From assembly GCA_009995045.1 (NCBI GenBank), contig JAACQG010000014.1:1-64000 (forward strand): a stretch of 64,000 nt of DNA, in the 5' to 3' direction. A program made the translations under genes and the position numbers. A model generated the notes under the pieces. It saw nothing but the letters and a program-made list of their open reading frames with translations. It was not told the origin of the DNA and searched no databases. This document shows positions 42,689-51,543 of the stretch, one piece after another. The stretch comes from Alphaproteobacteria bacterium (GTDB taxonomy: Bacteria > Pseudomonadota > Alphaproteobacteria > Micavibrionales > Micavibrionaceae). Within the stretch, counting starts at the first letter, position 1, and each line of letters opens with the position of its first letter.

Positions 42689-44338
42689 TTAATCCTTCTC
42701 AACCGTATCCGCATAATCCGTAACAACACCATAATGCGGGTCTTCGATGGTATTGACCTCAACCATGTTTTTCGCATTCTTAAGCAAAAGCTTGCAGTCA
42801 CGCGACAAATGCACTAGATGCAGCGTCTTTCCCGCCTCTTGGTATTTCGTCGCAAGCGCATCAATCGCCTCAAGCGCGGAGTGATCCCAAACGCGGGCAT
42901 CTTTAAAATCAATCACAATGTCGTCCGCGTCCTCATCGTTGCTAGGATGGAATAAATCCCGAAACTTCGAGATAGAACCAAAGAACAATGGGCCATGCAG
43001 CTTGTAGACTTTGTGATGAGGCTCACCGTGTTCAGGGTTATGCTTTTCAACCCAGATATGCTTCGCCGATTTCCATGCATAAACAAGCGCCGAAACAATC
43101 ACCCCAACAATAACAGCCAAGGCAAGGTCATGCGCAATCGTAACCCCCGTCACCAAAAGAATAACAAACGCATCCTCCATCGGAATCTTATGCATGATGC
43201 GAACCGATGCCCATGCAAATGTGCCAATCACCACCATCATCATCAATCCGGTCAGTGCCGCCATCGGGATCATCTCGATCCATTTGGACGCAAACAAAAT
43301 AAAGCAGAGCAGCGCAATCGCTGCGGTAATCCCCGATAATCGCCCACGACCACCGGATTTAATGTTGATCATGGATTGCCCAATCATCGCGCAGCCACCC
43401 ATCGCGCCAAAAAAACCACAGGTCAAATTCGCCGCGCCCTGCGCCATGCATTCCTGCGATGTGCGCCCGCGTGTCTCGGTCATTTCATCAATCAAGGTCA
43501 GCGTCAAAAGGCTCTCAATCAAACCAATCGCCGCCAAAGTAAACGCAATCGGCAAAACAATAAATAATGTCTCAAGCGTCATCGGCACCATCGGAATGTG
43601 AAATTCAGGCGGCCCGCCCGCAACACTCGCCAAATCTCCAACCGTACGCGTATCCAAATCAAGCCCGATCACAAGCGCCGACACAATCAAAATTGACGCA
43701 AGCGGGGCAGGGATCAAAGTGCTGATCTTCGGCAATTTGGGCCATAAAAAGATAATCAACATGGTCAAAACCGTCAGCCCCACCATAAGATGCATCTCGC
43801 TTCCCTGCATCCATCCGCCATTAAAGAGAACGCTAATCGCGCTATGGCTGGATTCGGCGGCATGGTCGCCCGCCGCTGCGACTGTCTCGCCCACGGCCTC
43901 AACCGCTTTATTGGCCTTAAACTGCCCAAGCTGCGCAAGGAAAATAACAATCGCCAATCCATTCACAAACCCGAGCATGACGGGATGCGGAACAAGGCGG
44001 ATAAATTTCCCCATATTAAACGCACCCGCCAAAAACTGTATAATCCCCGTCAAAACAATCGCGGCAAACAGATATTCAACCCCGTAAACCATAACAAGGC
44101 CAACCATCGCCACCGCCATCGCGCCCGTCGCGCCGGAAATCATTCCGCTGCGTCCGCCGAAAAACGACGTAATCAAGCCAACAAAAAACGCCGCATATAG
44201 CCCGACAAGCGGCTCAACCCCCGCAACAAACGCAAACGCAATTGCTTCCGGTACAAGCGCAAGCGCCACAGTAAGCCCCGATAACATATCGGTTTTGGGG
44301 TTGTCGGTAAGATTGAATTTGCGAACAAGGCGAAGCAT
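42689..44338 (-). CDS. SulP family anion transporter (sulfate or bicarbonate)
   Basis: 549 residues. Eleven to thirteen transmembrane segments precede a C-terminal STAS domain (from about residue 440: FFGSISKFRDLFHP, VIDFKDARVWDHSALEAIDA). The N-terminal signature DMLSGLTVALALVPEAIAFA and the FGGRSGMISGATGAMAV segment are typical for SulP proteins. Members carry sulfate, bicarbonate (BicA type) or other anions; the substrate cannot be read here. The presence of two carbonic anhydrases nearby makes bicarbonate an attractive but unproven idea. Confidence 0.9.
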   Translation of the reverse strand: MLRLVRKFNLTDNPKTDMLSGLTVALALVPEAIAFAFVAGVEPLVGLYAAFFVGLITSFFGGRSGMISGATGAMAVAMVGLVMVYGVEYLFAAIVLTGIIQFLAGAFNMGKFIRLVPHPVMLGFVNGLAIVIFLAQLGQFKANKAVEAVGETVAAAGDHAAESSHSAISVLFNGGWMQGSEMHLMVGLTVLTMLIIFLWPKLPKISTLIPAPLASILIVSALVIGLDLDTRTVGDLASVAGGPPEFHIPMVPMTLETLFIVLPIAFTLAAIGLIESLLTLTLIDEMTETRGRTSQECMAQGAANLTCGFFGAMGGCAMIGQSMINIKSGGRGRLSGITAAIALLCFILFASKWIEMIPMAALTGLMMMVVIGTFAWASVRIMHKIPMEDAFVILLVTGVTIAHDLALAVIVGVIVSALVYAWKSAKHIWVEKHNPEHGEPHHKVYKLHGPLFFGSISKFRDLFHPSNDEDADDIVIDFKDARVWDHSALEAIDALATKYQEAGKTLHLVHLSRDCKLLLKNAKNMVEVNTIEDPHYGVVTDYADTVEKD

Positions 44339-44440
44339 ATTGCTGATTTCCTGTAATAATATTCTAAAGATGGGCGGACACTATGAAACCCTCACCACAA
44401 TGTCTATACAGCATGCAAAGAAAAATCTCCATTTTTTCTT

Positions 44441-44468
44441 TTGACTTATTCGAAAAAACCCTTATAAA
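44441..44468 (+). promoter_or_regulatory. promoter of rpsD
   Basis: TTGACT (44441-44446) and TATAAA (44463-44468) with a 16-base spacer. The transcript would have a leader of about 170 bases before rpsD, with one GCGC-TAA-GCGC hairpin-like palindrome near 44582; S4 could bind such a leader, but I see no firm pseudoknot. The rest of the gap 44339-44644 shows no gene. Confidence 0.5.
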
Positions 44469-44644
44469 TCCTCATATTCCTGAGAGATGACGCAAGTGGT
44501 CATGTTGAAGTGATTCAATCCTAAGGTAGGAAATCGGGACATTAAAAAACAAATCTAAGATGATTTGACCGTTCAAAAACCGCGCTAAGCGCAGAGGCGA
44601 TCAAATAACGAAGATTTAAAATTGTCTAAGAAAGGACATTAACT

Positions 44645-45268
44645 ATGAGTGGTAAGCGCTTATCAGCAAAACACAAAATCGACCGCCGTTTGGCATGTAA
44701 CCTATGGGGTCGTGCAAAATCACCGTTTAACACACGTCAAACAATTCCAGGTATGCACGGCGCAAACGCACGTCGCGGCAAACAATCTGACTATGGTATC
44801 CAGCTTTTCGCAAAGCAAAAGCTAAGAGGTTACTACGGTAACATTGGTGAAAAACAATTCCGTCGCTACTATAAAGAAGCTGACCGTCTTAAAGGCGATA
44901 CAGGTCAAAACCTCATTGGTCTTCTTGAGCGCCGCCTTGACGCAGTGATCTACCGCGCACAATTCGTACCAACCGTTTTCGGCGCACGCCAATTCATCAA
45001 CCACAAACATGTGACAGTAAACGGCCAAATCGTTAACATCCCGTCATATATGGTGAAAGAAGGCGACGTTATCGAAATCCGCGAAAAGGGCAAATTGATC
45101 CCAATGGTTATCGAAGCAACACAAAAGCCAGAACGCGAAGTTCCCGAATACATCGACGTTGACCACAAAGCAATGAAGGCAACATTCCTTCGCACACCAT
45201 CTTTGGAAGATGTGCCATACCCGGTTCAAATGGAACCAAACCTCGTGGTCGAATTCTATTCACGCTAA
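44645..45268 (+). CDS. rpsD: 30S ribosomal protein S4
   Basis: Binds 16S rRNA early in small-subunit assembly and can repress its own mRNA. 207 residues: the N-terminal part has [20 protein letters not shown] and [20 protein letters not shown], followed by the S4 RNA-binding domain [20 protein letters not shown] with [19 protein letters not shown]. No zinc cysteines, so the C-minus form. AAAGGA lies about ten bases upstream of the ATG. Stands as a single gene with its own promoter and terminator. Confidence 0.98.
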   Translation: MSGKRLSAKHKIDRRLACNLWGRAKSPFNTRQTIPGMHGANARRGKQSDYGIQLFAKQKLRGYYGNIGEKQFRRYYKEADRLKGDTGQNLIGLLERRLDAVIYRAQFVPTVFGARQFINHKHVTVNGQIVNIPSYMVKEGDVIEIREKGKLIPMVIEATQKPEREVPEYIDVDHKAMKATFLRTPSLEDVPYPVQMEPNLVVEFYSR

Positions 45269-45290
45269 GACGTGACACATTAAGAATTAT

Positions 45291-45324
45291 AAAAGCCGCT
45301 TTCACCTTTGATAGCGGCTTTTTT
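45291..45324 (+). terminator. terminator of rpsD
   Basis: AAAAGCCGCT and AGCGGCTTTT form a perfect 10-bp stem, ending in TTTTTT. Confidence 0.92.
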
Positions 45325-45433
45325 AGTGGTATAATTACCCTGTAAACCACTGCGTAAACCCTCTTAACATATTGAAACATAAAGATATTGTGAGGGGTTT
45401 TTGTAATTAGATAAAATTTTATGTATTATTATG

Positions 45434-45449
45434 TTAACAAATGGTTAAC
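45434..45449. promoter_or_regulatory. CtrA-type binding site
   Basis: TTAA (45434-45437), seven bases, TTAAC (45445-45449) is the full consensus of the alphaproteobacterial cell-cycle regulator CtrA. It lies 22 bases before the start codon of the next gene, where binding could either activate or block its transcription. Confidence 0.6.
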
Positions 45450-45470
45450 GTTTAAGACGAAAGCAGTAAA

Positions 45471-45803
45471 ATGAAATACCAAGAAATAACAAAAAACGAA
45501 TTCAGCGACAAAATCGGCTCCGTAAAAATCGGCGCCCAAAATGTTCAGCTCTGCGACCACATTCAAGTTGTTAATGGTCGTTATCACGTATCTGCGCTTT
45601 TCACCGATGAAAAAGAAACCAAAGCGTTAAACGACATGGGCGCAACCACAAAGAAAATGTACAACGGAACACAAGTTGCGTATCTCAACGAAGAGATGCT
45701 TCAAAACGCCAAGCCCATCTATCAAGACGGCATGACCGCGGATTTGATCTCTCGCTTGATAAAAGCGATGAAGAACTTAAACGCTCAACGCGCCGCCGCA
45801 TAA
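45471..45803 (+). CDS. hypothetical protein behind a CtrA-type site
   Basis: 110 residues, soluble, with mixed charge and no motif I know: begins KYQEITKNEFSDKIGSVKIG and ends with a short helix KAMKNLNAQRAAA. No signal peptide. The only strong clue to its role is the CtrA-type site directly upstream, suggesting cell-cycle or motility-phase expression. Convergent with trmJ, with a GC-rich hairpin between them. No clear ribosome site, so the ATG is chosen for lack of another. Confidence 0.7.
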   Translation: MKYQEITKNEFSDKIGSVKIGAQNVQLCDHIQVVNGRYHVSALFTDEKETKALNDMGATTKKMYNGTQVAYLNEEMLQNAKPIYQDGMTADLISRLIKAMKNLNAQRAAA

Positions 45804-45816
45804 TTTTTTTCTTAAC

Positions 45817-45854
45817 GCCGAACCCCTCAAATATCACGCTTCGAGTGGTTCGGC
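45817..45854. terminator. hairpin between convergent genes
   Basis: GCCGAACC (45817-45824) pairs with GGTTCGGC (45847-45854). There is a T run at 45804-45810, so it may end transcripts from the trmJ side. Confidence 0.6.
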
Positions 45855-45864
45855 GACCAAATCC

Positions 45865-46608
45865 TCATTCAATCTTTGATCCGCGCAACGCACTGACAAT
45901 CCCATGCAGTGTCTTGACCTCTTGATCGCTCAAATCATTACGCACAAACATATTGCGAATATTACGCACCATGGCTGCCTTCACGCTGCCGGTCTTAAAA
46001 AACCGTGTATCATCCAATTCACGCTCTAACCGCGATAAAAATTCATCCAGCTTATCCTGCGTGACCGGCGCGCTATCGCCCATCGGCACAATTTTATCAT
46101 CCACCGCGCTGTCTCCGTATGAACGCACAGATGAAAGCGCATAAGCAATCAACAAAACGCATTGCCCCAAATTCAACGATGAAAAATCAGGATTGGTCGG
46201 AACATTGATAATCGCATGACACCGCGATAAATCATCATTCTCTAATCCCGTACGCTCTGGCCCGAACACAAATCCAACCTGCGCCGCATGCCCGCCCTGA
46301 ACCGCCTTTGCATCGCGCACCACCGCATCAGGCGTGAAAACAGGTTTCACCATATCCCGCGCCCGCGCCGTAGTTGCATAAAGCTTGTGAAGATCCGCCG
46401 CCGCATCGCTAAGCGTATCAAAGACCTGAACATGAATGTGATCAAACGCACCCGCGCCCATGTCAATCGCGCGATCATTCGGCCATCCGTCACGGGGGCG
46501 AACAAGGCGCAAATCCGTAATGCCGAAATTCATCATCGCCCGCGCCGCCGCGCCGATATTTTCGCCCATCTGCGGCGCAACTAAAATAAAGGCCGTGCGA
46601 TCAAACAT
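45865..46608 (-). CDS. trmJ: tRNA 2'-O-methyltransferase, TrmJ type
   Basis: SPOUT-class enzyme that methylates the ribose of tRNA position 32. 247 residues. The family motifs are NIGAAARAMMNFG (motif 1), FGPERTGLENDDLSRC (motif 2) and SLNLGQCVLLIAYAL (motif 3, with the knot). The C-terminal extension of about 80 residues is typical of TrmJ dimers. It follows gltX by 8 bp on the same strand. Confidence 0.93.
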   Translation of the reverse strand: MFDRTAFILVAPQMGENIGAAARAMMNFGITDLRLVRPRDGWPNDRAIDMGAGAFDHIHVQVFDTLSDAAADLHKLYATTARARDMVKPVFTPDAVVRDAKAVQGGHAAQVGFVFGPERTGLENDDLSRCHAIINVPTNPDFSSLNLGQCVLLIAYALSSVRSYGDSAVDDKIVPMGDSAPVTQDKLDEFLSRLERELDDTRFFKTGSVKAAMVRNIRNMFVRNDLSDQEVKTLHGIVSALRGSKIE

Positions 46609-46616
46609 AATATGAA

Positions 46617-47957
46617 CTAGCCCTTGAGGCGCTGCGCCGCCTTGTCAGGGCCAATAAGCAGCAAAAGGCTCGCCATATCCGGCCCATGCTCCATCCCCGT
46701 CAACGCCTGGCGCAATGGCATAAACAACCCGCGCCCTTTGCGTCCCGTGCTCTCCTTAAGTGCGCTAGTCCACGCGCTCCATGTATTCTCATCCCACGGG
46801 GCAGGGGGGATCGACGCCATCGCATTGGCAATGTAATCCTTGTTGTCGTCCTCAATCACTGGCGTAACTGGCCCTTTGGCCACCTCCCACCATTCCTTGA
46901 TGTCGGAAACCTTCTCGAGATTGGCCTTAACCGCATCCCAAAAATCCGCATCCAAATCATGAAGCCCCATCTCGGCAAGACGAATTCTCACATCATCAAA
47001 GCTAATCTCGTGAATAATTTTGGAGTTAAGGCGCAGCAATTCATCGGGATCAAGCTTAGGTGTGCCGCGTGAAAATTTATCAAACCCAAAACTATCAACA
47101 AGCGGCTGTATCTGCTCAAACGCCTCAATCGGCTCTGACGTGCCAAGGCGCGAAAGCAAGCTACAAACCGACATCGGCTCAAGCCCTTCATTGTCACGAA
47201 TATCCAAAATACTAAGCGACCCAAGGCGCTTAGATAATTTCGCCCCTTCCGCATCCGAAATAAGCGGCAAATGCGCAAAATCCGGCACCTTATCCGTTAG
47301 CGCTTCAAACATTTGCACATGCGTCGCGGTGTTGGAAACATGATCCTCGCCGCGCACAACATGCGTGATCTTAAAATCAACATCATCAATCACCGAGCAT
47401 AAATGATAAAGCGGGCTGCCATCTTCACGCAGCACCACGGGATCGGATAAATCCTTGCCATGGAATTTCACATCGCCGCGAATATGGTCTTTCCATTCAA
47501 TCGGTTCCGCCAGCAATTTAAAGCGCCAATGCGGCTTGCGCCCTTCGGCTTCATACGCCGCAATCTGCTCATCGGTCAGCTCAAGCGCCACGCGATCATA
47601 AATCGGCGGTTTCCCGCGTGACAAAAGCGATTTACGCTTCAGCGATAATTCCTCTGGCGTTTCATAACACGCATAAATACGACCATCGCCTTTAAGCTTT
47701 TCAATCTGCGCCGTGTAGCGATCCATGCGGTCTTTTTGATTGGCCTTCTCATCCCAATCCAACCCAAGCCAAACAAGGCTCTCCTCAATCGCTTTCTCAT
47801 ATTCAACCTTCGAACGCTCTGGATCGGTATCGTCAATGCGCAACAAATAATGCCCACCTTGGCTGCGTGCAAATAACCACGTAATCAAAGCTGTTCGGGC
47901 ATTCCCAATATGAAGCATCCCGGTGGGTGAGGGGGCAAAGCGTACACGTACTGACAT
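46617..47957 (-). CDS. gltX: glutamyl-tRNA synthetase
   Basis: Charges tRNA-Glu. 446 residues from ATG 47957, selected because AAAGGAG is five bases upstream and MSVRVRFAPSPTGMLHIG is the conserved start; the frame to 48008 is spurious. Class I motifs: HIGN (HIGH type) in PTGMLHIGNARTALITW and KLSKR in GAKLSKRLGS. Other residues: LLRIDDTDPERS and FKITHVVRGEDHVSNT. Together with trmJ downstream it forms a tRNA pair. Confidence 0.97.
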   Translation of the reverse strand: MSVRVRFAPSPTGMLHIGNARTALITWLFARSQGGHYLLRIDDTDPERSKVEYEKAIEESLVWLGLDWDEKANQKDRMDRYTAQIEKLKGDGRIYACYETPEELSLKRKSLLSRGKPPIYDRVALELTDEQIAAYEAEGRKPHWRFKLLAEPIEWKDHIRGDVKFHGKDLSDPVVLREDGSPLYHLCSVIDDVDFKITHVVRGEDHVSNTATHVQMFEALTDKVPDFAHLPLISDAEGAKLSKRLGSLSILDIRDNEGLEPMSVCSLLSRLGTSEPIEAFEQIQPLVDSFGFDKFSRGTPKLDPDELLRLNSKIIHEISFDDVRIRLAEMGLHDLDADFWDAVKANLEKVSDIKEWWEVAKGPVTPVIEDDNKDYIANAMASIPPAPWDENTWSAWTSALKESTGRKGRGLFMPLRQALTGMEHGPDMASLLLLIGPDKAAQRLKG

Positions 47958-48050
47958 AAAATCTCCTTTGTGTAATCTATAGGCAAATTCGCACCTAAAA
48001 TAAAGCAATTAAACATTGACATAATAACGTATCACGGCTATTTTCCTGCC

Positions 48051-48350
48051 ATGAAAAATAATCGCCCTCAAAAATACGAAATCTCCGCTCTTGGGCCTAC
48101 ATTCATAGTAGGCGCTATTCCTATAATGATGTTAATGGAGGCGTTCCAAATGTCAGCTCAAGATGCGATTGATCATCTTATGTCACCTCCTGCCGCGCGT
48201 GAGCCAATTTTGGTCGCTACCAAAGAAGTGTGCGAAACAAAAATGGGGCAGGCAGCGAGACGTGCGGCGAGGTATCAGGGCGTGGATTCAATCAGCCGCT
48301 TTAAAATAGGCATAAAACCTGTAGAAGCTAATCCTGTTGAGCCAAGTTAA
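48051..48350 (+). CDS. hypothetical protein with one hydrophobic segment
   Basis: 99 residues. Residues about 12-30 (LGPTFIVGAIPIMMLMEAFQ) are hydrophobic and might be a membrane anchor; the rest is basic. No family recognised. It is divergent from gltX and overlaps the last codons of the convergent nadE by 4 bp. There is no strong ribosome site, so its reality is moderate. Confidence 0.5.
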   Translation: MKNNRPQKYEISALGPTFIVGAIPIMMLMEAFQMSAQDAIDHLMSPPAAREPILVATKEVCETKMGQAARRAARYQGVDSISRFKIGIKPVEANPVEPS

Positions 48351-49912
48351 TCAAACTTATATTTATTCGTCATCGGATAGCGACGATCGCGGCCAAAGGC
48401 GCGGGTGGTAATCTTTGTCCCCGGCGGCGCTTGATAGCGTTTATACTCCGATAGGCGCAATAATCGCGCAACCTGCTCAATCACCGCCATATCATGCCCG
48501 CGCGCCGCAATCACCGCAAAGCTATCCTCATTCTTAATCAAGCCCGTCAAGATATCGTCCAAAACATCATATTCAGGCAAGCTATCCTGATCCGTCTGAT
48601 CATCGCGCAATTCTGCCGATGGTGCTTTTGTGATAATCCGCTCTGGGATCACCATGCCCTGTTCATTGCGCCACCGCGAAAGAGCGTAAACTTGTGTTTT
48701 ATAAACATCCTTCAGCGCGTTAAACCCGCCATTCATATCCCCGTAAAGCGTGGCATAACCAACCGCCATCTCGGATTTATTGCCCGTCGTCACAACCATC
48801 TTCCCCGACGCATTCGACAAAGCCATCAAGATAAGCCCACGAGATCGGCTCTGCATATTCTCATGCGCAATCCCGCTTAAGCCCTTAATCGTACCCTCAA
48901 ACGCATCCATCGCATCTTTGATCGGATAGCTGTCATAGGAAACGCCAAGCATCGCCGCGCAATGCTCCGCATCATAAAGACTATCATCCGATGTGAAGGG
49001 TGAAGGCATCATCACGCATTGAACCCGATCCGCGCCCAACGCATCAACCGCAATCGCCGCCGTCAACGCGCTATCAATACCGCCCGATAGCCCAATCAAA
49101 ACACCGGGAAAGCCATTCTTCTCAACATAATCCGACAACCCAAGCGTGAGCGCCGCATAAATCGCCGCCAACGGCTCTAAATCCTGCCCCGATGACTTCG
49201 CGCCCAATGCCGCAACATCCTCTTCAAACGACCGAAGGCGCTGCGTCACCGTGCCATGTTCATCCATCACAAACGAACCACCATCAAAAACAAGCTCATC
49301 CTGCCCGCCAATTTGATTCACATAGACAAGCGGCAATCCGCTCTCACACACCCGCGCCGCTGCAAGATCCTCGCGCACCGCACCCTTGCCCTGATACCAT
49401 GGACTTCCATTGGGGATGATCAATATCTGCGCGCCCTGCGCCTTAAGATGCGTCGCGACATCGTCATACCACATATCCTCGCAGATCATCACACCAAGCG
49501 TGCAGCCCTTAAACGAAACAACATCCGGCAAGCCGCCCGCTTCAAATACGCGAACTTCATCAAAAACCCCGTAATTAGGAAGGTGATGCTTGCGCGTAAC
49601 GCTCAAAATCTCACCACCATGAATCAGCAACGTTGCATTATAAATTTTGCCATCAATCCGCCAAGGACAAGTCAGCAACGCTCCCGCACCATAACGCCCC
49701 GATGCATCACATATCACTTTAACATGACGCTCTATCGCGTTGATAAAATTTGGATTTGTGATCAAGTCTTCTGGCGGATATCCGCTCAACACCAATTCAG
49801 GAAACACAACAAGATCGCTATCCGCCGCCGCCCAAACGCTCAGGATTTTTTCGGCATTACCGTCCAAATCCCCAAGCGTAGGGTTAATCTGCGCCAGCGT
49901 CATGCTAATCAT
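48347..49912 (-). CDS. nadE: glutamine-dependent NAD+ synthase
   Basis: Last step of NAD synthesis: amidates nicotinate adenine dinucleotide using glutamine. 521 residues. The N-terminal carbon-nitrogen hydrolase domain has VVFPELVLSGYPPEDL and the active Cys in GVMICEDMWYD. The C-terminal synthetase has the PP-loop GLSGGIDSALTAAIA and TTGNKSEMAVGYATLYGD. ATG 49912 or the fourth codon are both possible starts. It follows the DAHP synthase gene by 3 bp. Confidence 0.97.
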   Translation of the reverse strand: MISMTLAQINPTLGDLDGNAEKILSVWAAADSDLVVFPELVLSGYPPEDLITNPNFINAIERHVKVICDASGRYGAGALLTCPWRIDGKIYNATLLIHGGEILSVTRKHHLPNYGVFDEVRVFEAGGLPDVVSFKGCTLGVMICEDMWYDDVATHLKAQGAQILIIPNGSPWYQGKGAVREDLAAARVCESGLPLVYVNQIGGQDELVFDGGSFVMDEHGTVTQRLRSFEEDVAALGAKSSGQDLEPLAAIYAALTLGLSDYVEKNGFPGVLIGLSGGIDSALTAAIAVDALGADRVQCVMMPSPFTSDDSLYDAEHCAAMLGVSYDSYPIKDAMDAFEGTIKGLSGIAHENMQSRSRGLILMALSNASGKMVVTTGNKSEMAVGYATLYGDMNGGFNALKDVYKTQVYALSRWRNEQGMVIPERIITKAPSAELRDDQTDQDSLPEYDVLDDILTGLIKNEDSFAVIAARGHDMAVIEQVARLLRLSEYKRYQAPPGTKITTRAFGRDRRYPMTNKYKFD

Positions 49913-49915
49913 GTG

Positions 49916-51319
49916 TTATTCCGCCGCAGCTGCTTCAGCAGGTCTAATCGCATCATCCTGACGCGCCGCCTTAAGCTCATCCGAAATCAAAAACGCCAAT
50001 TCAAGTGACTGGTTCGCGTTCAAGCGTGGGTCACACGCCGTGTGATAACGGCTGGAAAGGTCTTCCGCGCCAATATCCTGCGCACCACCAACACATTCGG
50101 TCACATCCTCGCCGGTCATTTCAAAATGAACCCCGCCCGGATGCGTGCCTTCGGTTTTATGAACCGCAAAGAACCCGCGCACTTCTTGTAAAATATTGTC
50201 AAAGCGACGGGTCTTATATCCTGTTTCAGATGTGAACGTGTTGCCATGCATCGGATCGCACGACCAAACAACCGAGCGCCCTTCCTCTTTCACACGACGC
50301 ACAAGCGGCGAAAGCTTTTCTTCAACCTGATCATGCCCCATGCGCGCAATCAACGTCAGACGACCCGGAATATTGTCGGGGTTCACCGTATCAATCAAAC
50401 GAATAAGCTCATCCGGCTCAAGCGTAGGCGAGCATTTCAGACCAAGCGGGTTCTTAATCCCGCGAATAAATTCAATTTGTCCGTTTTCCGCCTGATGGGT
50501 GCGCGCACCAATCCAGAGGAAATGTGCCGAAGTATCATAATAATCACCCGTCAAACTGTCCTGACGCGTCATCGCTTCCTCATAATTCAAATGAAGCGCT
50601 TCATGCGATGTGAAGAAATCTGTCTGACGCAGGGCAGGGACGGTCTCCGAAGAAACGCCGCACGCCGCCATGAAACGCAGCGCATCATCAATGCGCGACG
50701 CAAGGTCTTCATAACGCTCACCCAATGGACTGTCTTGCACGAAATCAAGGTTCCACCCATGCACACGGCTCAAATCCGCATAGCCACCCTTTGAAAATGC
50801 GCGCAGCAAATTAAGTGTCGCCGACGCCTGATGATAAGATTGAATAAGGCGTTGAGGATCGGGGATACGCGCTTCGGGCGTAAACTCAAGCGAGTTAATA
50901 TTATCCCCGCGATAGCTCGGCAACGTCACGCCGTCTTTTGTTTCGGTGTCGCTTGAACGCGGCTTAGCAAACTGCCCCGCAATGCGCCCAACCTTTACAA
51001 CAGGAAGCGACCCACCATAGGTAAGCGCAACCGACATCTGCAAAATCACGCGAAACGTATCACGAATATGGTTCGCCCCAAACTCTGCAAAGCTCTCCGC
51101 GCAATCACCGCCTTGCAACAAAAACGCTTTCCCATTGGCAACATCACCAAGCTCTTTCTGCAACGCACGTGCCTCACCCGCAAACACAAGCGGCGGCAAT
51201 GCGCGAAGCTGCGCTTCCGCTGTCTCAAGCGCCACTTGATCTGTATAGGTTGGCATCTGAAGCGTTTCTTTTGTTCTCCAGCTGCTCGGTGTCCAATTTT
51301 GTGCATTTTGTGCCGTCAT
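49916..51319 (-). CDS. DAHP synthase, class II (plant-like)
   Basis: First enzyme of the shikimate pathway, condensing phosphoenolpyruvate with erythrose 4-phosphate. 467 residues. Class II features: [15 protein letters not shown] near the start, [52 protein letters not shown], and [15 protein letters not shown]. Class II enzymes are usual in alphaproteobacteria. Possible feedback by aromatic amino acids cannot be judged. It ends 3 bp before nadE on the same strand. Confidence 0.96.
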   Translation of the reverse strand: MTAQNAQNWTPSSWRTKETLQMPTYTDQVALETAEAQLRALPPLVFAGEARALQKELGDVANGKAFLLQGGDCAESFAEFGANHIRDTFRVILQMSVALTYGGSLPVVKVGRIAGQFAKPRSSDTETKDGVTLPSYRGDNINSLEFTPEARIPDPQRLIQSYHQASATLNLLRAFSKGGYADLSRVHGWNLDFVQDSPLGERYEDLASRIDDALRFMAACGVSSETVPALRQTDFFTSHEALHLNYEEAMTRQDSLTGDYYDTSAHFLWIGARTHQAENGQIEFIRGIKNPLGLKCSPTLEPDELIRLIDTVNPDNIPGRLTLIARMGHDQVEEKLSPLVRRVKEEGRSVVWSCDPMHGNTFTSETGYKTRRFDNILQEVRGFFAVHKTEGTHPGGVHFEMTGEDVTECVGGAQDIGAEDLSSRYHTACDPRLNANQSLELAFLISDELKAARQDDAIRPAEAAAAE

Positions 51320-51393
51320 CGCACTCTTTCCTTATTTTTTATATCTTTAAGAGAAATAGTTATAATCCAAACAAGATCAACACGCAAAGCCTT

Positions 51394-51433
51394 GTTTCGC
51401 AAGGAAACAGTTCAAAAGTTTCGCAAGGAAACA
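51394..51433. repeat. tandem palindromes upstream of the HD phosphodiesterase gene
   Basis: GTTTCGCAAGGAAACA occurs at 51394-51409 and 51418-51433, 24 bases apart. Each holds the inverted repeat GTTTC-GCAAG-GAAAC. It could be a double operator for the gene at 51544, or hairpins in the leader of the aromatic gene transcript. Confidence 0.7.
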
Positions 51434-51543
51434 ATGCAATCAATGATCTGGCTTTTATAGATGTGACCTTAAGTATTAATGTGATACCATATTAAAGAAG
51501 AAAAATTATAACGTTAATCACACGCAGTTATTTGTCAAAACCT

